Shown here piece after piece: positions 52,740 to 62,699 of a stretch of DNA of 64,000 nt. Position 1 is the stretch's first letter, and each line of letters begins with the position of its first letter. The notes below the pieces were generated by a model, which did no database searches, was not told the DNA's origin, and was given only the letters and a program-made list of their open reading frames with translations. The DNA comes from Ornithinimicrobium cerasi (GTDB lineage Bacteria > Actinomycetota > Actinomycetes > Actinomycetales > Dermatophilaceae), in contig NZ_QZMN01000011.1 of NCBI RefSeq assembly GCF_003702705.1, forward strand, positions 1 to 64,000, written 5' to 3'. The translations under genes were made by a program, and so were the position numbers.

Positions 52740-55679
52740 ATGAGCACCGACACCGCCCCCACCCCCGTCGCCGAGGCCGGCCACGTCGTGACCGACGACG
52801 CCGCCCCGCTCGACTCCACCACCCTGGCCGACTTCGTCGGCCGGCACATCGGCCCCCGGGACGCCGACGTGGAGCACATGCTCGGCGTCCTCGGGCACGA
52901 CAGCCTCGAGTCACTCCTCGACGCCGCCGTGCCGACCGCGATCCGCACCCGGTCACCGCTCGGTCTCCCCGCCGCCCCCAGCGAGCAGGCGGTCATCGCC
53001 GAGCTGCGCGAGCTCGCGGCCCGCAACAGGGTGCTCACCTCGATGATCGGCCTGGGCTACTACGGCACCCAGACCCCGCCCGTCGTGCTGCGCAACATCC
53101 TGGAGAACCCGGCCTGGTACACCGCCTACACCCCCTACCAGCCGGAGATCTCCCAGGGCCGGCTGGAGGCCCTCATCAACTTCCAGACCATGGTGACCGA
53201 CCTGACCGGGCTGGATGTCGCGGGCGCCTCGATGCTGGACGAGGGCACCGCCGCCGCCGAGGCGATGGCGCTGATGCGGCGCAGCAGCAAGGTCGCGCAG
53301 GACGCCGTGCTCCTGGTCGACGAGCACGTGCTCCCGCAGACGCTCGCCGTCGTCGGGGCACGGGCCCACGCGGTGGGCTGGGACGTCGTCACCGCCGACC
53401 TCACCGGCGTGGTCGACGAGGCGAGCCTTCGGTCGGCGGCCGGTGACCGTGACGTCTTCGGCGTGCTGGTCCAGTACCCCGGGGCGGACGGTCTGGTCCG
53501 CGACCTGACCCCCGTCGCCGACGCCGCGCACGCCGCGGGAGCCCTCGTCACGGCCGCAGCCGACCTGCTGGCGCTGACCCTGCTCACCTCGCCGGGCCGC
53601 TGCGGCGCGGACGTCGCCGTGGGAACCACCCAGCGGTTCGGGGTGCCCATGGGCTTCGGCGGACCGCACGCGGGCTACCTCGCGGTGCGCAACGGCCTCG
53701 AGCGGACGATGCCAGGACGTCTCGTCGGGGTGAGCGTGGACGCGGACGGGAACCCCGCCTACCGTCTGGCCCTCCAGACGCGCGAGCAGCACATCCGCCG
53801 CGAGAAGGCCACGAGCAACATCTGCACCGCCCAGGTGCTCCTCGCGGTGATGGCCTCGATGTATGCCGTCTGGCACGGCCCCGAGGGTCTGCGCCGCATC
53901 GCCCTGGAGACCCACGCGAAGGCCCGAGCCCTCGCCGACGCCCTCACCGCCGGCGGTCTCGAGCTGGCCGGCGATCACTACGTCGACACCCTCCGGGTGA
54001 CCGTCCCCGGGCGGGCCGCCGACGTGCTGGCGGCGGCGCTCGACCGCGGCATCAACCTGTGGCAGGTCGACGGCGACACCGTCCAGCTGTCCGTGGACGA
54101 GCTGACCACGCTGGGCGACCTCCAGGCGGTCGCCGAGGCGTTCGGGGTCGACGTGCCCCCCTCGGTCCCGGTCGTCGACGCGCCCGCGTGGGGCGGACTG
54201 GCCCGCGGCGACGACGAGCCCTACCTGGCGCACGAGGTGTTCAACACCTACCGCAGCGAGACGGCGATGCTGCGCTACATCCGGACTCTCTCGGACAAGG
54301 ACTACGCGCTCGACCGCGGCATGATCCCGCTCGGCTCGTGCACGATGAAGCTCAACGCCACCACCGAGATGGAGTCCGTGACCTGGACCGAGTTCGGCAG
54401 TCTGCACCCGTTCGCTCCGCTCGACCAGACCGAGGGCAGCCGCGAGCTGATCCGCCAGCTCTGCGAGATGCTCGTCGAGATCACCGGCTACGACGAGGTG
54501 AGCCTGCAGCCCAACGCCGGTGCGCAGGGCGAGTTCGCGGGGCTGCTCGCCATCCGCAAGTACCACCTCTCCAGCGGCGACGACCAGCGGACGGTCTGCC
54601 TCATCCCGTCCAGCGCGCACGGCACCAACGCGGCCAGCGCGGTGATGGCCGGCCTCAAGGTGGTCGTCGTCAGGAGCACCGCCGACGGTGGGATCGATCT
54701 GGACGACCTGCGCGCCAAGGTCGAGACCCACCGCGACGAGCTCGCCGCGATCATGGTCACCTACCCCTCCACGCACGGCGTCTACGAGGAGACGATCACC
54801 GAGCTGTGCGAGCTGGTCCACGAGGCCGGGGGACAGGTCTACGTCGACGGCGCCAACCTCAACGCGCTGCTGGGCATCGCCAAGCCGGGCGAGTTCGGCG
54901 GGGACGTCAGCCACCTGAACCTGCACAAGACGTTCACGATCCCGCACGGGGGCGGCGGCCCGGGCGTGGGACCGGTGGCGGTCCGCGAGCACCTCGCGCC
55001 CTTCCTGCCCAACCACCCCCTCGATGAGGAGGCGGGGCCGCAGAGCGGCCCCGGCCCCATCTCGGCCGCGCCCTACGGCTCCGCCGGCATCCTGCAGATC
55101 CCGTGGGCCTACATCCGCCTGACCGGCGGCGCCGGCCTGACCAGGTCGGGCCAGGTGGCGGTGCTCAGCGCCAACTACGTCGCGGCGCGCCTGCGGGACC
55201 ACTACCCGGTGCTGTACACCGGCAAGAACGGCCTGGTCGCGCACGAGTGCATCCTGGACCTGCGACCGCTCACCAAGGAGACCGGCGTCACCGTCGACGA
55301 CGTGGCCAAGCGGCTGGTCGACTACGGCTTCCACGCGCCGACGATGTCCTTCCCGGTGGCCGGCACCCTCATGGTCGAGCCGACCGAGTCGGAGGACCTG
55401 GGCGAGATCGACCGCTTCGTCGACGCGATGATCGCCATCCGTGCGGAGGCCGAGGCGGCCCGCGGCGCGGTGGAGGACAGCGTGCTGCGGCACGCGCCGC
55501 ACACCGCGCTCTCGATCGCGGGGGAGTGGGACCACCCCTACGACCGGATGACCGCGGTCTTCCCCCGGGGCGTGGACCCGTCGCGCAAGTACTGGCCGCC
55601 GGTGCGACGCATCGACGGCGTCTACGGCGACCGCAACCTCATCTGCACCTGCCCGCCGCCGGAGGCGTTCGAGGACTGA
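52740..55679 (+). CDS. gcvP: Glycine dehydrogenase (decarboxylating), P protein
   Basis: A 979-aa fused P protein (the alpha and beta halves are one chain). It decarboxylates glycine and passes the aminomethyl group to GcvH. The PLP lysine is near residue 730 in [36 protein letters not shown] opens the fold after a variable 30-residue N-terminus. ATG 52740 has GAGGA 7 nt upstream. It is controlled by the glycine riboswitch and ends at a strong terminator, so it is monocistronic. Confidence 0.98.
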   Translation: MSTDTAPTPVAEAGHVVTDDAAPLDSTTLADFVGRHIGPRDADVEHMLGVLGHDSLESLLDAAVPTAIRTRSPLGLPAAPSEQAVIAELRELAARNRVLTSMIGLGYYGTQTPPVVLRNILENPAWYTAYTPYQPEISQGRLEALINFQTMVTDLTGLDVAGASMLDEGTAAAEAMALMRRSSKVAQDAVLLVDEHVLPQTLAVVGARAHAVGWDVVTADLTGVVDEASLRSAAGDRDVFGVLVQYPGADGLVRDLTPVADAAHAAGALVTAAADLLALTLLTSPGRCGADVAVGTTQRFGVPMGFGGPHAGYLAVRNGLERTMPGRLVGVSVDADGNPAYRLALQTREQHIRREKATSNICTAQVLLAVMASMYAVWHGPEGLRRIALETHAKARALADALTAGGLELAGDHYVDTLRVTVPGRAADVLAAALDRGINLWQVDGDTVQLSVDELTTLGDLQAVAEAFGVDVPPSVPVVDAPAWGGLARGDDEPYLAHEVFNTYRSETAMLRYIRTLSDKDYALDRGMIPLGSCTMKLNATTEMESVTWTEFGSLHPFAPLDQTEGSRELIRQLCEMLVEITGYDEVSLQPNAGAQGEFAGLLAIRKYHLSSGDDQRTVCLIPSSAHGTNAASAVMAGLKVVVVRSTADGGIDLDDLRAKVETHRDELAAIMVTYPSTHGVYEETITELCELVHEAGGQVYVDGANLNALLGIAKPGEFGGDVSHLNLHKTFTIPHGGGGPGVGPVAVREHLAPFLPNHPLDEEAGPQSGPGPISAAPYGSAGILQIPWAYIRLTGGAGLTRSGQVAVLSANYVAARLRDHYPVLYTGKNGLVAHECILDLRPLTKETGVTVDDVAKRLVDYGFHAPTMSFPVAGTLMVEPTESEDLGEIDRFVDAMIAIRAEAEAARGAVEDSVLRHAPHTALSIAGEWDHPYDRMTAVFPRGVDPSRKYWPPVRRIDGVYGDRNLICTCPPPEAFED

Positions 55680-55738
55680 CGTCGTCGGGGTGCCGACCGG
55701 CCGGGCCCGGTGTCCCGACCCGGCCTCCCGACCCGGCC

Positions 55739-55779
55739 ACGAGGGTCCGGCGTGCAGAAACGGCACGCCGGACCCTCGT
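55739..55779 (+). terminator. Strong terminator after gcvP
   Basis: ACGAGGGTCCGGCGTGC (55739-55755) and its perfect complement (55763-55779) form a 17-bp stem with a 7-nt loop AGAAACG. No long T-run follows. Confidence 0.9.
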
Positions 55780-55810
55780 CATACTCCGCCAAGTGTGTTT
55801 GGATCGGCCC

Positions 55811-57364
55811 ATGGGTCAAGAGGTGAGTCAGAGCGACTTCAGCCGTGAGCAACGACTGGCGTTCCGGGCCAAGGTGGTGCAGGACCTCGACGTGTTCGAG
55901 CGGATGCTGGAGGGCAGCCGCTTCGACTTCACCCGACCGCAGATGGGTCTGGAGATCGAGCTCAACCTCGTCGACGAGTCCACCCTGGCACCGGCGCTCA
56001 TCAACCGCGAGGTGCTCGCGGAGATGACCGACGAGGACTTCCAGACCGAGGTGGGTCGCTACAACATCGAGATGAACGTGCCGCCGCGGCCGATGGCCGG
56101 AGACCAGGCCGTCCGTCTGGAGCGCTGGCTGTCCCAGTCCCTGCGGCACGCCGGTGACGCCGCCCGCACGCGGCACGCACGGGTGGCCGCGATCGGCATC
56201 CTGCCGACCCTGCGCGCCGACCTGTTCGACCAGCCCTGGCTCTCGGACGGGGTGCGTTACACCGCCCTCAACGACTCGCTGCTGCGCGAGCGGGGGGAGG
56301 GCTTCGAGCTGGAGATCCAGGGGCCGACGGGTGAGCGGGTCGCCAGCTACCACGACACCATCGGGCCGCTGTCGGGGTGCACCTCGGTGCAGCTGCACCA
56401 GCAGGTGACGCCGCAGGACTTCCCGGTCTACTGGAACGCCGCCTCGAGCATCTCCAGCGTGCAGGTCGCCCTGGGCGCGAACAGCCCGTACCTCTTCGGC
56501 AAGCGGCTGTGGGCCGAGACCCGTATCCCGCTCTTCACCGCCATGACGGACACCCGCTCGGTGGAGCTCAAGCACCAGGGGGTGCGGCCGCGGGCCTACT
56601 TCGGGCGGGCCTGGATCACCTCCATCTTCGACCTGTTCGAGGAGAACGTGCGGTCCTTCCCGGCGCTGCTGCCGGAGATGTCCGAGGAGGACTCGCTGGC
56701 CATCCTGGAGTCCGGCAACGTGCCGTCCCTGGTCGACCTGAAGCTGCACAACGGCACGGTATGGCGCTGGAACCGGCCCATCTACGACATGAGCCAGGGG
56801 GTGCCCCACCTGCGCGTCGAGAACCGTGTGCTGCCCGCCGGACCCACGGTCGTGGACATGGTCGCCAACGCCTGCTTCTACTACGGCCTGCTGGAGTCGT
56901 TCACCACGAGCGGGCGGCCGATCTGGACGAAGATGACCTTCGACGACGCCGAGAGCAACTTCATGGACGCGTCCCGGCACGGCATCACCAGCGTCCAGGT
57001 GTGGCCCGGTCTGGGCAGGATCCCGGCCGTCGACCTGGTCGCCGACCACCTCCTGTCGGTCGCCGACGACGGCCTGGCCGCGCTCGGCCTGCGTCGTGAG
57101 GTGCGCAGCCACTTCCTCTCCGTCATCGAGGGCCGGTGCCGCACCCGGACCAACGGCGCCAGCTGGCAGGTCGCGACCACGGAGGCCTACGAGGCCGCGG
57201 GCTACAGCCGTGAGGACGCGCTGCGGGAGATGCTGCGGCACTACCTCGACCACTCCGAGGACAACCTGCCCGTGCACACCTGGCCGCTGCCGCAGGTGGA
57301 GCCGCTCACCACCGAGGACTCCCGCCCTTCCGAGCTCAGCGGCGCAGGTTCCACCCCTCGATGA
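55811..57364 (+). CDS. Glutamate--cysteine ligase family (GCS2-like) protein
   Basis: A 517-aa member of the GCS2/carboxylate-amine ligase group: MGLEIELNLVD (acidic metal/ATP site), YNIEMNVPPRPMAG, CTSVQLHQQV and SVELKHQGVRPRAYFGRAW. Enzymes of the group ligate glutamate to cysteine or another amine with ATP. Actinobacteria make mycothiol and not normally glutathione, so the true substrate is open. ATG 55811 is the first start after the gcvP terminator. Its 3' end overlaps the convergent phosphatase gene by 29 bp. Confidence 0.82.
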   Translation: MGQEVSQSDFSREQRLAFRAKVVQDLDVFERMLEGSRFDFTRPQMGLEIELNLVDESTLAPALINREVLAEMTDEDFQTEVGRYNIEMNVPPRPMAGDQAVRLERWLSQSLRHAGDAARTRHARVAAIGILPTLRADLFDQPWLSDGVRYTALNDSLLRERGEGFELEIQGPTGERVASYHDTIGPLSGCTSVQLHQQVTPQDFPVYWNAASSISSVQVALGANSPYLFGKRLWAETRIPLFTAMTDTRSVELKHQGVRPRAYFGRAWITSIFDLFEENVRSFPALLPEMSEEDSLAILESGNVPSLVDLKLHNGTVWRWNRPIYDMSQGVPHLRVENRVLPAGPTVVDMVANACFYYGLLESFTTSGRPIWTKMTFDDAESNFMDASRHGITSVQVWPGLGRIPAVDLVADHLLSVADDGLAALGLRREVRSHFLSVIEGRCRTRTNGASWQVATTEAYEAAGYSREDALREMLRHYLDHSEDNLPVHTWPLPQVEPLTTEDSRPSELSGAGSTPR

Positions 57365-57977
57365 CCGGCGACTCGTGGTGGTGCCCCAGCACCGCCACCG
57401 AGCCGACCTCGAACGTCAGGTGCGCCCCGAACCGGGGCGCCTGGCGCAGGTAGACCGCGGCCAGGATGCGCAGGGCGTGGCCGTGGCCGACGAGGCACAC
57501 GTCGCCCTCGAAGAGCATCGGCCACACCCGGTCCAGCACCCGGCTCGCCCGCGCCGAGACCTCCTCGACCGTCTCGCCCGGGGTGGCACCCGGGAGGGTG
57601 CCGTGCTCGAAGACGGTCCAGTGGTAGCCCAGCTCGGCCCGCACCTCCAGGGTGGATCGTCCCTCGTGGACGCCGTAGTCCCACTCCACGAGGTCCTCGT
57701 CGACGACGTCGACGGCCAGCCCGGCCAGGGCGGCGGTCCGCCGGGCACGGGCCAGCGGCGAGCAGCGCACGTGCACGAACGTCATCGCGCCCAGCATCCC
57801 CCGCAGGTCGCGTGCCGCCGCCTCCCCCTCGGGCAGGAGCGGCAGGTCGGTCAGGCCCGTGTGCTGACCGGTCCGCGACCATGCGGTCTCCCCGTGGCGG
57901 ACCAGCACGAGGCGGCCGCGGGGCACGGCCGGCCCGGCAGGCAGACCGGCGCGCTGGGTGGAGGGGGAGTCGGTCAC
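57336..57977 (-). CDS. Histidine phosphatase family (phosphoglycerate mutase-like) protein
   Basis: A 213-aa branch-1 histidine phosphatase. The catalytic RHG is in LVLVRHGETAWSRTGQHTGLTDLPL, the second histidine in VCLVGHGHALRILAA, and SPLARARRTAAL and VEWDYGVHEG are conserved. GTG 57977 is chosen because TAGTGT lies 7 nt upstream; ATG 57998 is possible but sits on the far side of that promoter. Substrate unknown. It is divergent from the OsmC gene. Confidence 0.9.
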   Translation of the reverse strand: MTDSPSTQRAGLPAGPAVPRGRLVLVRHGETAWSRTGQHTGLTDLPLLPEGEAAARDLRGMLGAMTFVHVRCSPLARARRTAALAGLAVDVVDEDLVEWDYGVHEGRSTLEVRAELGYHWTVFEHGTLPGATPGETVEEVSARASRVLDRVWPMLFEGDVCLVGHGHALRILAAVYLRQAPRFGAHLTFEVGSVAVLGHHHESPVIEGWNLRR

Positions 57978-57984
57978 GACTGGC

Positions 57985-57990
57985 ACACTA
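57985..57990 (-). promoter_or_regulatory. -10 box of leaderless histidine-phosphatase gene
   Basis: TAGTGT on the minus strand, 7 nt before GTG 57977. The OsmC start lies only 7 bp away on the other strand. Confidence 0.55.
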
Positions 57991-57996
57991 CGGGCC

Positions 57997-58419
57997 ATGA
58001 CTGCTGACGCGCTGCGCTCCGTGTCCCTCACCCGTACCGGCCCGGCCACCTTCGAGGCGGTCAACGAGCGCGGCGGGCGGCTGACGATGTCCTCGGCCGG
58101 CACCGAGGACTTCACCCCCGTCGAGCTGCTGCTGGCGGCGGTCGCGGGGTGCTCCGGCGTCGACGTCGACGCACTGACCTCCCGGCTGGCCGAGCCGACG
58201 ACGTTCCGGGTCAGCGCGGAGGCGGAGAAGCTGCGGGACGCGGACGGCAACCACCTGGGCCCGCTCACCGTCACCGTCGAGGTCACCTTCCCTGACGGGG
58301 AGGCCGGCGACGCGGCCCGGCACCGGCTGCCGGACGCCGTGGCCCGCTCCCGCGACCGGCTCTGCACGGTCTCCCGGACCGTGCAGCTCCCCACCCCGGT
58401 CGACTACCGGCTCGCCTGA
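57997..58419 (+). CDS. OsmC-family peroxiredoxin-like protein
   Basis: A 140-aa OsmC/Ohr-fold protein. The buried first Cys is in LLLAAVAGCSGVDVDALTSRL and a second Cys in RSRDRLCTVSRTV; together they match the two redox Cys of the family, which reduces organic hydroperoxides with dithiols. The more distant YhfA-like subgroup is the better fit. ATG 57997 lies in the tight divergent promoter region. An APC-type transporter gene follows after 2 nt. Confidence 0.88.
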   Translation: MTADALRSVSLTRTGPATFEAVNERGGRLTMSSAGTEDFTPVELLLAAVAGCSGVDVDALTSRLAEPTTFRVSAEAEKLRDADGNHLGPLTVTVEVTFPDGEAGDAARHRLPDAVARSRDRLCTVSRTVQLPTPVDYRLA

Positions 58420-58421
58420 GC

Positions 58422-59708
58422 GTGGCGCCGGGAGGGCTGCGCCGCACCCTCGGGCTCTCCGACGCGGTGACGGTCGGCCTCGGGGCCATGGTCGGCGCGG
58501 GGGTCTTCGCCGTGTGGGCCCCGGCGGTGCGGGCGGCGGGTGGGCTGGTCCTGCCGGCGCTGGCGCTGGCCGCCCTCGTGGCGGTCTGCAACGCGCTCTC
58601 CTCCGCGGCCCTGGCAGCCCGGCACCCGTCCGCGGGAGGGACCTACGTCTACGGTCGGGAGCGGCTCGGCCCGTTCTGGGGCTACCTCGCCGGCTGGTGC
58701 TTCGTCGTGGGCAAGACGGCCTCCTGCGCGGCGATGGCGATGACCCTCGGCAGCTACCTCGTCCCCGGCAGCGCCCGCCCCGCGGCGGTCGTGGCGGTCC
58801 TGGCGGTGACCGCGCTCAACCTCCTGGGTGTGCACCGCTCGGTGCGGGCCTCCCGGGTGATCGTGTCGGTGGTCGGCGCGGCACTGCTCGGGGTGGCGGT
58901 CGCCGCGCTGGTCCCCCGGGACGGGCGGACGCCCTGGGACGCCGCCCTGGTGCTCGGGGGCGGACCCGGGGAACCGGTCGGCACCGTGCTCGGCACCGGC
59001 GGGGTCGTCCTGGGGGTGCTCCAGGCGGCGGGTCTGCTCTTCTTCGCGTTCGCGGGGTACGCCCGGATCGCCACCCTCGGCGAGGAGATCGAGGACCCGG
59101 AACGGGTCATCCCGCGGGCCGTCGTCATCGCGCTCTCGGTCGTGCTCGGGCTCTACCTCCTCGTGGGCCTCGTCGTCCTGGGTGTCCTCGGAGCGGACGG
59201 AACGGCCGCCTCGTCGGCACCCGTCGCCGACGTGGCCGCCCTGGTGTGGGGGGCGGACCTGGCCTGGGTGGTGCGGGTGCTGGCCGGCGTCGCCGCGCTG
59301 GGCGCGCTCCTCAACCTCCTGCTCGGCATCTCCCGCACCAGCCTGGCGATGGCCCGCGACGGCCACCTCCCGCGCGCGCTCGCCACCGTGTCCGGGTCCT
59401 CCGCCGTCCCCCGCGCCGCCGAGCTGACGGTGGGGGTCGTGGTGCTCGTCGTCGTCCTCGTGGCGGACCTGCGCGGCGCCATCGGCTTCTCCAGCTTCGG
59501 CGTGCTGCTCTACTACGCCGTCGCCAACGCCGCGGCCCTCACCCTGCGCCGGGAGTGGGCGCCGGGCGGCGTCGTGCCCGTCGTGGGGCTGACCGGCTGC
59601 CTCGTGCTCGCGGCGACGCTGCCCACCCCCTCGGTCCTGGGCGGCACCCTGCTCGTGGGTGCCGGCGCCGTGGGGTATGCCGTGCGCGCCCGGCTCGGAC
59701 GGGTCTGA
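58422..59708 (+). CDS. APC-family amino acid/polyamine permease
   Basis: A 428-aa transporter with about 12 membrane helices. The APC hallmark helix 1 (AVTVGLGAMVGAGVFAVWAP), AARHPSAGGTYVYGRERLG, and FFAFAGYARIATLGEEIEDPERVIPRA are typical of the basic amino acid/YbaT-like branch. Substrate unknown. GTG 58422 lies 2 nt after the OsmC stop, so the two are co-transcribed. Confidence 0.9.
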   Translation: MAPGGLRRTLGLSDAVTVGLGAMVGAGVFAVWAPAVRAAGGLVLPALALAALVAVCNALSSAALAARHPSAGGTYVYGRERLGPFWGYLAGWCFVVGKTASCAAMAMTLGSYLVPGSARPAAVVAVLAVTALNLLGVHRSVRASRVIVSVVGAALLGVAVAALVPRDGRTPWDAALVLGGGPGEPVGTVLGTGGVVLGVLQAAGLLFFAFAGYARIATLGEEIEDPERVIPRAVVIALSVVLGLYLLVGLVVLGVLGADGTAASSAPVADVAALVWGADLAWVVRVLAGVAALGALLNLLLGISRTSLAMARDGHLPRALATVSGSSAVPRAAELTVGVVVLVVVLVADLRGAIGFSSFGVLLYYAVANAAALTLRREWAPGGVVPVVGLTGCLVLAATLPTPSVLGGTLLVGAGAVGYAVRARLGRV

Positions 59709-59756
59709 CCGGCAAAACGGCTCGCGCACGCCGCGGCGCTGCAGCACACTGCTCGC

Positions 59757-60737
59757 ATGGAACAGCACACCGCACCGGCCGGCACGGGCACGGCCTACCT
59801 CTGGGCGCCGATCGCGACCGACCAGGTCGCCGCGTGGGCCGACCTGACCAACCACCTCGCCGCGGTCGACGGGACCGAGGAGTACTACCGCGAGGAGGAC
59901 CTGCTCGAGGAGCTGGGCCACGACGGGGTCGACCCCGCGCGGGACACCCTGGCGGTGTGGGACGGGAGCCAGATGGTCGGCTTCGTGCAGGTCAGCGTCC
60001 CGCCCACCCCCGACAACGAGGGACACGGTCGCGGCTACCTCTCCGGAGGCGTCCGGGAGAGCCACCGGGGCCGGGGCCTGGGACGCGAGCTGCTCGACCT
60101 GATGGAGCCACGGGTGGCCGAGCTGGTGGCCGAGCGCCACCCGGGGCTGCCGGGCTGGGTGCGCGCCGACGGCGGCCTGCAGGGATCCTCCGCCTCGGCC
60201 CTGCTCGCACGCCGCGGCTACCGCCCGGTCCGCTACTACAACCTGCTGACCCGACCGCTGGACCGGGGTGCCGAGGTGCCGCAGGCGGACGGTGTCGAGC
60301 TGGTCTCGCCCGGCGACGTCCACGAGGAGGCGACGCGGATCGCGCACAACGACGCCTTCCGCGACCACTGGGGCTCCGGCCCGCAGACGGCCGAGGTGTG
60401 GCACGAGAACTGGACCGGCCGGTCGGTGCGGGCGGACATGTCCTCGCTCGCGCTGTCCGACGAGGGGGACGTGCTCGCCTACGTGCTGTGCAGCGAGTGG
60501 GTCGACCGCGAGCTGTTCGTCAACCTCGTGGGGACGGTGCGCGAGGCCCGGGGTCGTGGGCTGGCCCAGGCGGCGCTGCTGCGGACCATCGCGCTGGGCG
60601 CCGGCTCCGGCGCCTACGACCGGATCGAGCTCGTGGTCGACTCCGAGAACCCCAACGGGGCGACCCGTCTCTACGAGAAGGTGGGTTTCACCCACAAGCT
60701 GCAGCTCGTGGCGATGCAGCGGGACCTGCCGTCCTGA
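59757..60737 (+). CDS. Tandem GNAT acetyltransferase
   Basis: A 326-aa protein with two GNAT domains. The first (about 15-165) has the acetyl-CoA loop ESHRGRGLGRELLD and YLSGGV. The second (about 180-326) has ARGRGLAQAALLRTI and DSENPNGATRLYEKVGF. The architecture resembles mycothiol synthase MshD, but the sequence resemblance is only general, so the substrate is open. ATG 59757 begins the first domain's N-terminus. Confidence 0.85.
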   Translation: MEQHTAPAGTGTAYLWAPIATDQVAAWADLTNHLAAVDGTEEYYREEDLLEELGHDGVDPARDTLAVWDGSQMVGFVQVSVPPTPDNEGHGRGYLSGGVRESHRGRGLGRELLDLMEPRVAELVAERHPGLPGWVRADGGLQGSSASALLARRGYRPVRYYNLLTRPLDRGAEVPQADGVELVSPGDVHEEATRIAHNDAFRDHWGSGPQTAEVWHENWTGRSVRADMSSLALSDEGDVLAYVLCSEWVDRELFVNLVGTVREARGRGLAQAALLRTIALGAGSGAYDRIELVVDSENPNGATRLYEKVGFTHKLQLVAMQRDLPS

Positions 60738-60775
60738 CGGCATGACGCGGGCGTCGGCTCCGTGCCGTCCCCCCG

Positions 60776-60781
60776 TAGGCT
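60776..60781 (+). promoter_or_regulatory. -10 box of leaderless hydrolase gene
   Basis: TAGGCT, 6 nt before GTG 60788. Confidence 0.6.
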
Positions 60782-60787
60782 CCTGCC

Positions 60788-61588
60788 GTGAGCGAGGACG
60801 GACTGCACAGCACCCTGGTGGGCGAGCAGGGCCCGGTGGTGGTCTTCCTGCACGGTCTCTTCGGGCGGGGTCGCAACTTCGGCACCGCGGCCAGGGCGCT
60901 CCAGCCGGACGCCCGTGCCCTGCTCGTGGACCTGCCGAACCACGGCCGGTCGGCGTGGACCGAGCGGGTCGACTACGGCGAGATGGCGGCCGCCGTGGCC
61001 CGGCACCTGCGGGCTGGCGTGGCAGCCGAGGGGCCGGTGCACGTGGTGGGGCACTCGATGGGTGGCAAGACGGCGATGACGCTCGCCCTCGACCACCCCG
61101 AGCTCGTCGACCGTCTCGTGGTGGAGGACGTCAGCCCCGGCGGGACCGGCGAGGTCGGCGAGTTCGAGCACCTGCTGGGGGCGCTCTCCCGCCTCGACCT
61201 GTCCCAGGTGGGCAGCCTCGGGGACGCGGACCGGCTGCTCGCGGTTGAGGTCCCCCAGCCCACGCTGCGCGGGTTCCTCCTGCAGAACCTGCGCCCCGAC
61301 CGGGCGGGCGACCTGGCCTGGCAGCCGAACCTCGACCTGCTCCTGCGTGACCTGGCGACCATCACGGGCGACATCCCGCACGTCGGCGGCGACTCCTCCT
61401 TCGACGGACCGGTGCTCTGGGTCGCCGGCGCCGAGTCCGACTACGTGAGCGACGAGCAGGAGCCGCTCATGCGGCGGCTCTTCCCGCAGACCCGGAGGGT
61501 GACGGTCAAGGGCGCGACGCACTGGGTGCACTCCCAGAAGCCGGAGGTCTTCGCCCAGGTGCTGCGTCGCTTCCTGCTGGCCCCCTGA
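60788..61588 (+). CDS. Alpha/beta-fold esterase (YbfF-like)
   Basis: A 266-aa hydrolase: oxyanion region VVVFLHGLFGRGRNF, LVDLPNHGRSAW, the nucleophile serine in VVGHSMGGKTAM, an acid residue in VAGAESDYVS and the histidine in KGATHWVHSQKP. These are the marks of the YbfF/ABHD11-like esterases. It probably acts on short acyl or thioester substrates. GTG 60788 is set by TAGGCT 6 nt upstream. Confidence 0.9.
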   Translation: MSEDGLHSTLVGEQGPVVVFLHGLFGRGRNFGTAARALQPDARALLVDLPNHGRSAWTERVDYGEMAAAVARHLRAGVAAEGPVHVVGHSMGGKTAMTLALDHPELVDRLVVEDVSPGGTGEVGEFEHLLGALSRLDLSQVGSLGDADRLLAVEVPQPTLRGFLLQNLRPDRAGDLAWQPNLDLLLRDLATITGDIPHVGGDSSFDGPVLWVAGAESDYVSDEQEPLMRRLFPQTRRVTVKGATHWVHSQKPEVFAQVLRRFLLAP

Positions 61589-61604
61589 GCCGCCGGCCGG
61601 TCGC

Positions 61605-61610
61605 TACAGT
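61605..61610 (+). promoter_or_regulatory. -10 box of leaderless YciO gene
   Basis: TACAGT, 6 nt before ATG 61617. Confidence 0.55.
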
Positions 61611-61616
61611 GACGCC

Positions 61617-62237
61617 ATGGCGCGCTTCGTCGACATCCACCCGGTGGACCCCCAGCCGAGGCTCGTCGAGCAGGTCGCTACGGTGCTGCGCGAGGGTGGG
61701 CTGGCGGCGTTCCCGACGGACGCGTGCTACACGCTCGGCGCCCGGCTGGGTGACCCGGACGCCAAGAGGCGCATCATCGAGATCCGGGCCCTCGACGACC
61801 ACCACCACTTCACCCTCATGTGCGCCGACTTCGCCCAGCTGGGCCAGCTCGTGCAGCTCGACAACGCGGTCTTCCGCGCCGTCAAGGCAGCCACCCCCGG
61901 TCGCTACACCTTCATCCTGCCGGCCACCCGTGAGGTGCCGCGACGGGTGCTGCACCCGCGCAAGAAGACCGTCGGCGTCCGTATCCCCGACGACCGGGTC
62001 TGCCAGGCGCTGCTGGAGGCGATGGGGGAGCCGCTGCTCACGAGCACCCTCCTGCTGCCCGGCGACGAGGAGCCGCTGAGCTTCGGCTGGGAGGTCAAGG
62101 AGCGGCTGGACCACGTCGTCGACGTGGTCGTCGACGGTGACCAGTCCGGTCAGGAGCCGACCACGGTCGTGGACCTGTCCGAGGGGTACGCCGAGGTCGT
62201 CCGGGTCGGTTCGGGCGACCCGGCGCCGTTCCTCTGA
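61617..62237 (+). CDS. YciO/YrdC-family (threonylcarbamoyl-AMP synthase-like) protein
   Basis: A 206-aa YrdC-fold protein of the YciO branch: GGLAAFPTDACYTLGARLGDPDAKRRI, HHHFTLMCADFAQLGQ, GRYTFILPAT and TVGVRIPDD. The YrdC/Sua5 branch makes the t6A intermediate; YciO proteins are weaker and their role is debated. In actinobacteria the Sua5 gene usually lies near prfA, so this is probably the paralogue. ATG 61617 lies 6 nt after TACAGT. Confidence 0.88.
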   Translation: MARFVDIHPVDPQPRLVEQVATVLREGGLAAFPTDACYTLGARLGDPDAKRRIIEIRALDDHHHFTLMCADFAQLGQLVQLDNAVFRAVKAATPGRYTFILPATREVPRRVLHPRKKTVGVRIPDDRVCQALLEAMGEPLLTSTLLLPGDEEPLSFGWEVKERLDHVVDVVVDGDQSGQEPTTVVDLSEGYAEVVRVGSGDPAPFL

Positions 62238-62261
62238 GGGCAGGCCGGGTCGCGACGGGTC

Positions 62262-62615
62262 TCAGCCCCGGGGCTCCGCCTCCGCGGTCCACTCCAGCTC
62301 GACGTGGTCGACGCCGAAGTCAGTGACGGCCTGCTCGGTGATGACCTGCTCGATGTGCTCGCGGCGCTCCACGGTCGGGGCCTTGATGTGGAAGCGCAGC
62401 CCCTCCTCGACCCCCTCACCCGCATTCACCCGGATCCGGACCGACCCGCCCTCACGGAACGGGATCGTGTAGCCGTCCTCCCAGCGCAGCGAGCCTCGCT
62501 GCAGCTTGGACTCCTTGATGAAGTGCTCGAGGCGCTCCTGGGGCCGGTCCATGGGCAGGAACGTCGTGCTGCGCTCGCTGGGCAGGTCGGGCACGGCGTC
62601 GAACGTGTTGGGCAT
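62262..62615 (-). CDS. Conserved-looking small unknown protein
   Basis: A 117-aa acidic protein of no family known to me. It has mixed alpha/beta structure (RLEHFIKESKLQRG, VRIRVNAGEGV, LRFHIKAPTVERREHIEQVI) and no signal peptide or Cys. Codon use is normal for the genome, so it is a real gene. ATG 62615 is preferred: the upstream region is A/C-rich and non-coding. It lies convergent with the YciO gene. Confidence 0.7.
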   Translation of the reverse strand: MPNTFDAVPDLPSERSTTFLPMDRPQERLEHFIKESKLQRGSLRWEDGYTIPFREGGSVRIRVNAGEGVEEGLRFHIKAPTVERREHIEQVITEQAVTDFGVDHVELEWTAEAEPRG

Positions 62616-62699
62616 CTGCGGACCACCTTGTCGTCGTCAGGACGAGGACGCTCGTCCACAGCCATTCAAGCAGGGCCGTCCCCCGGTCCCGGGCGCGGG

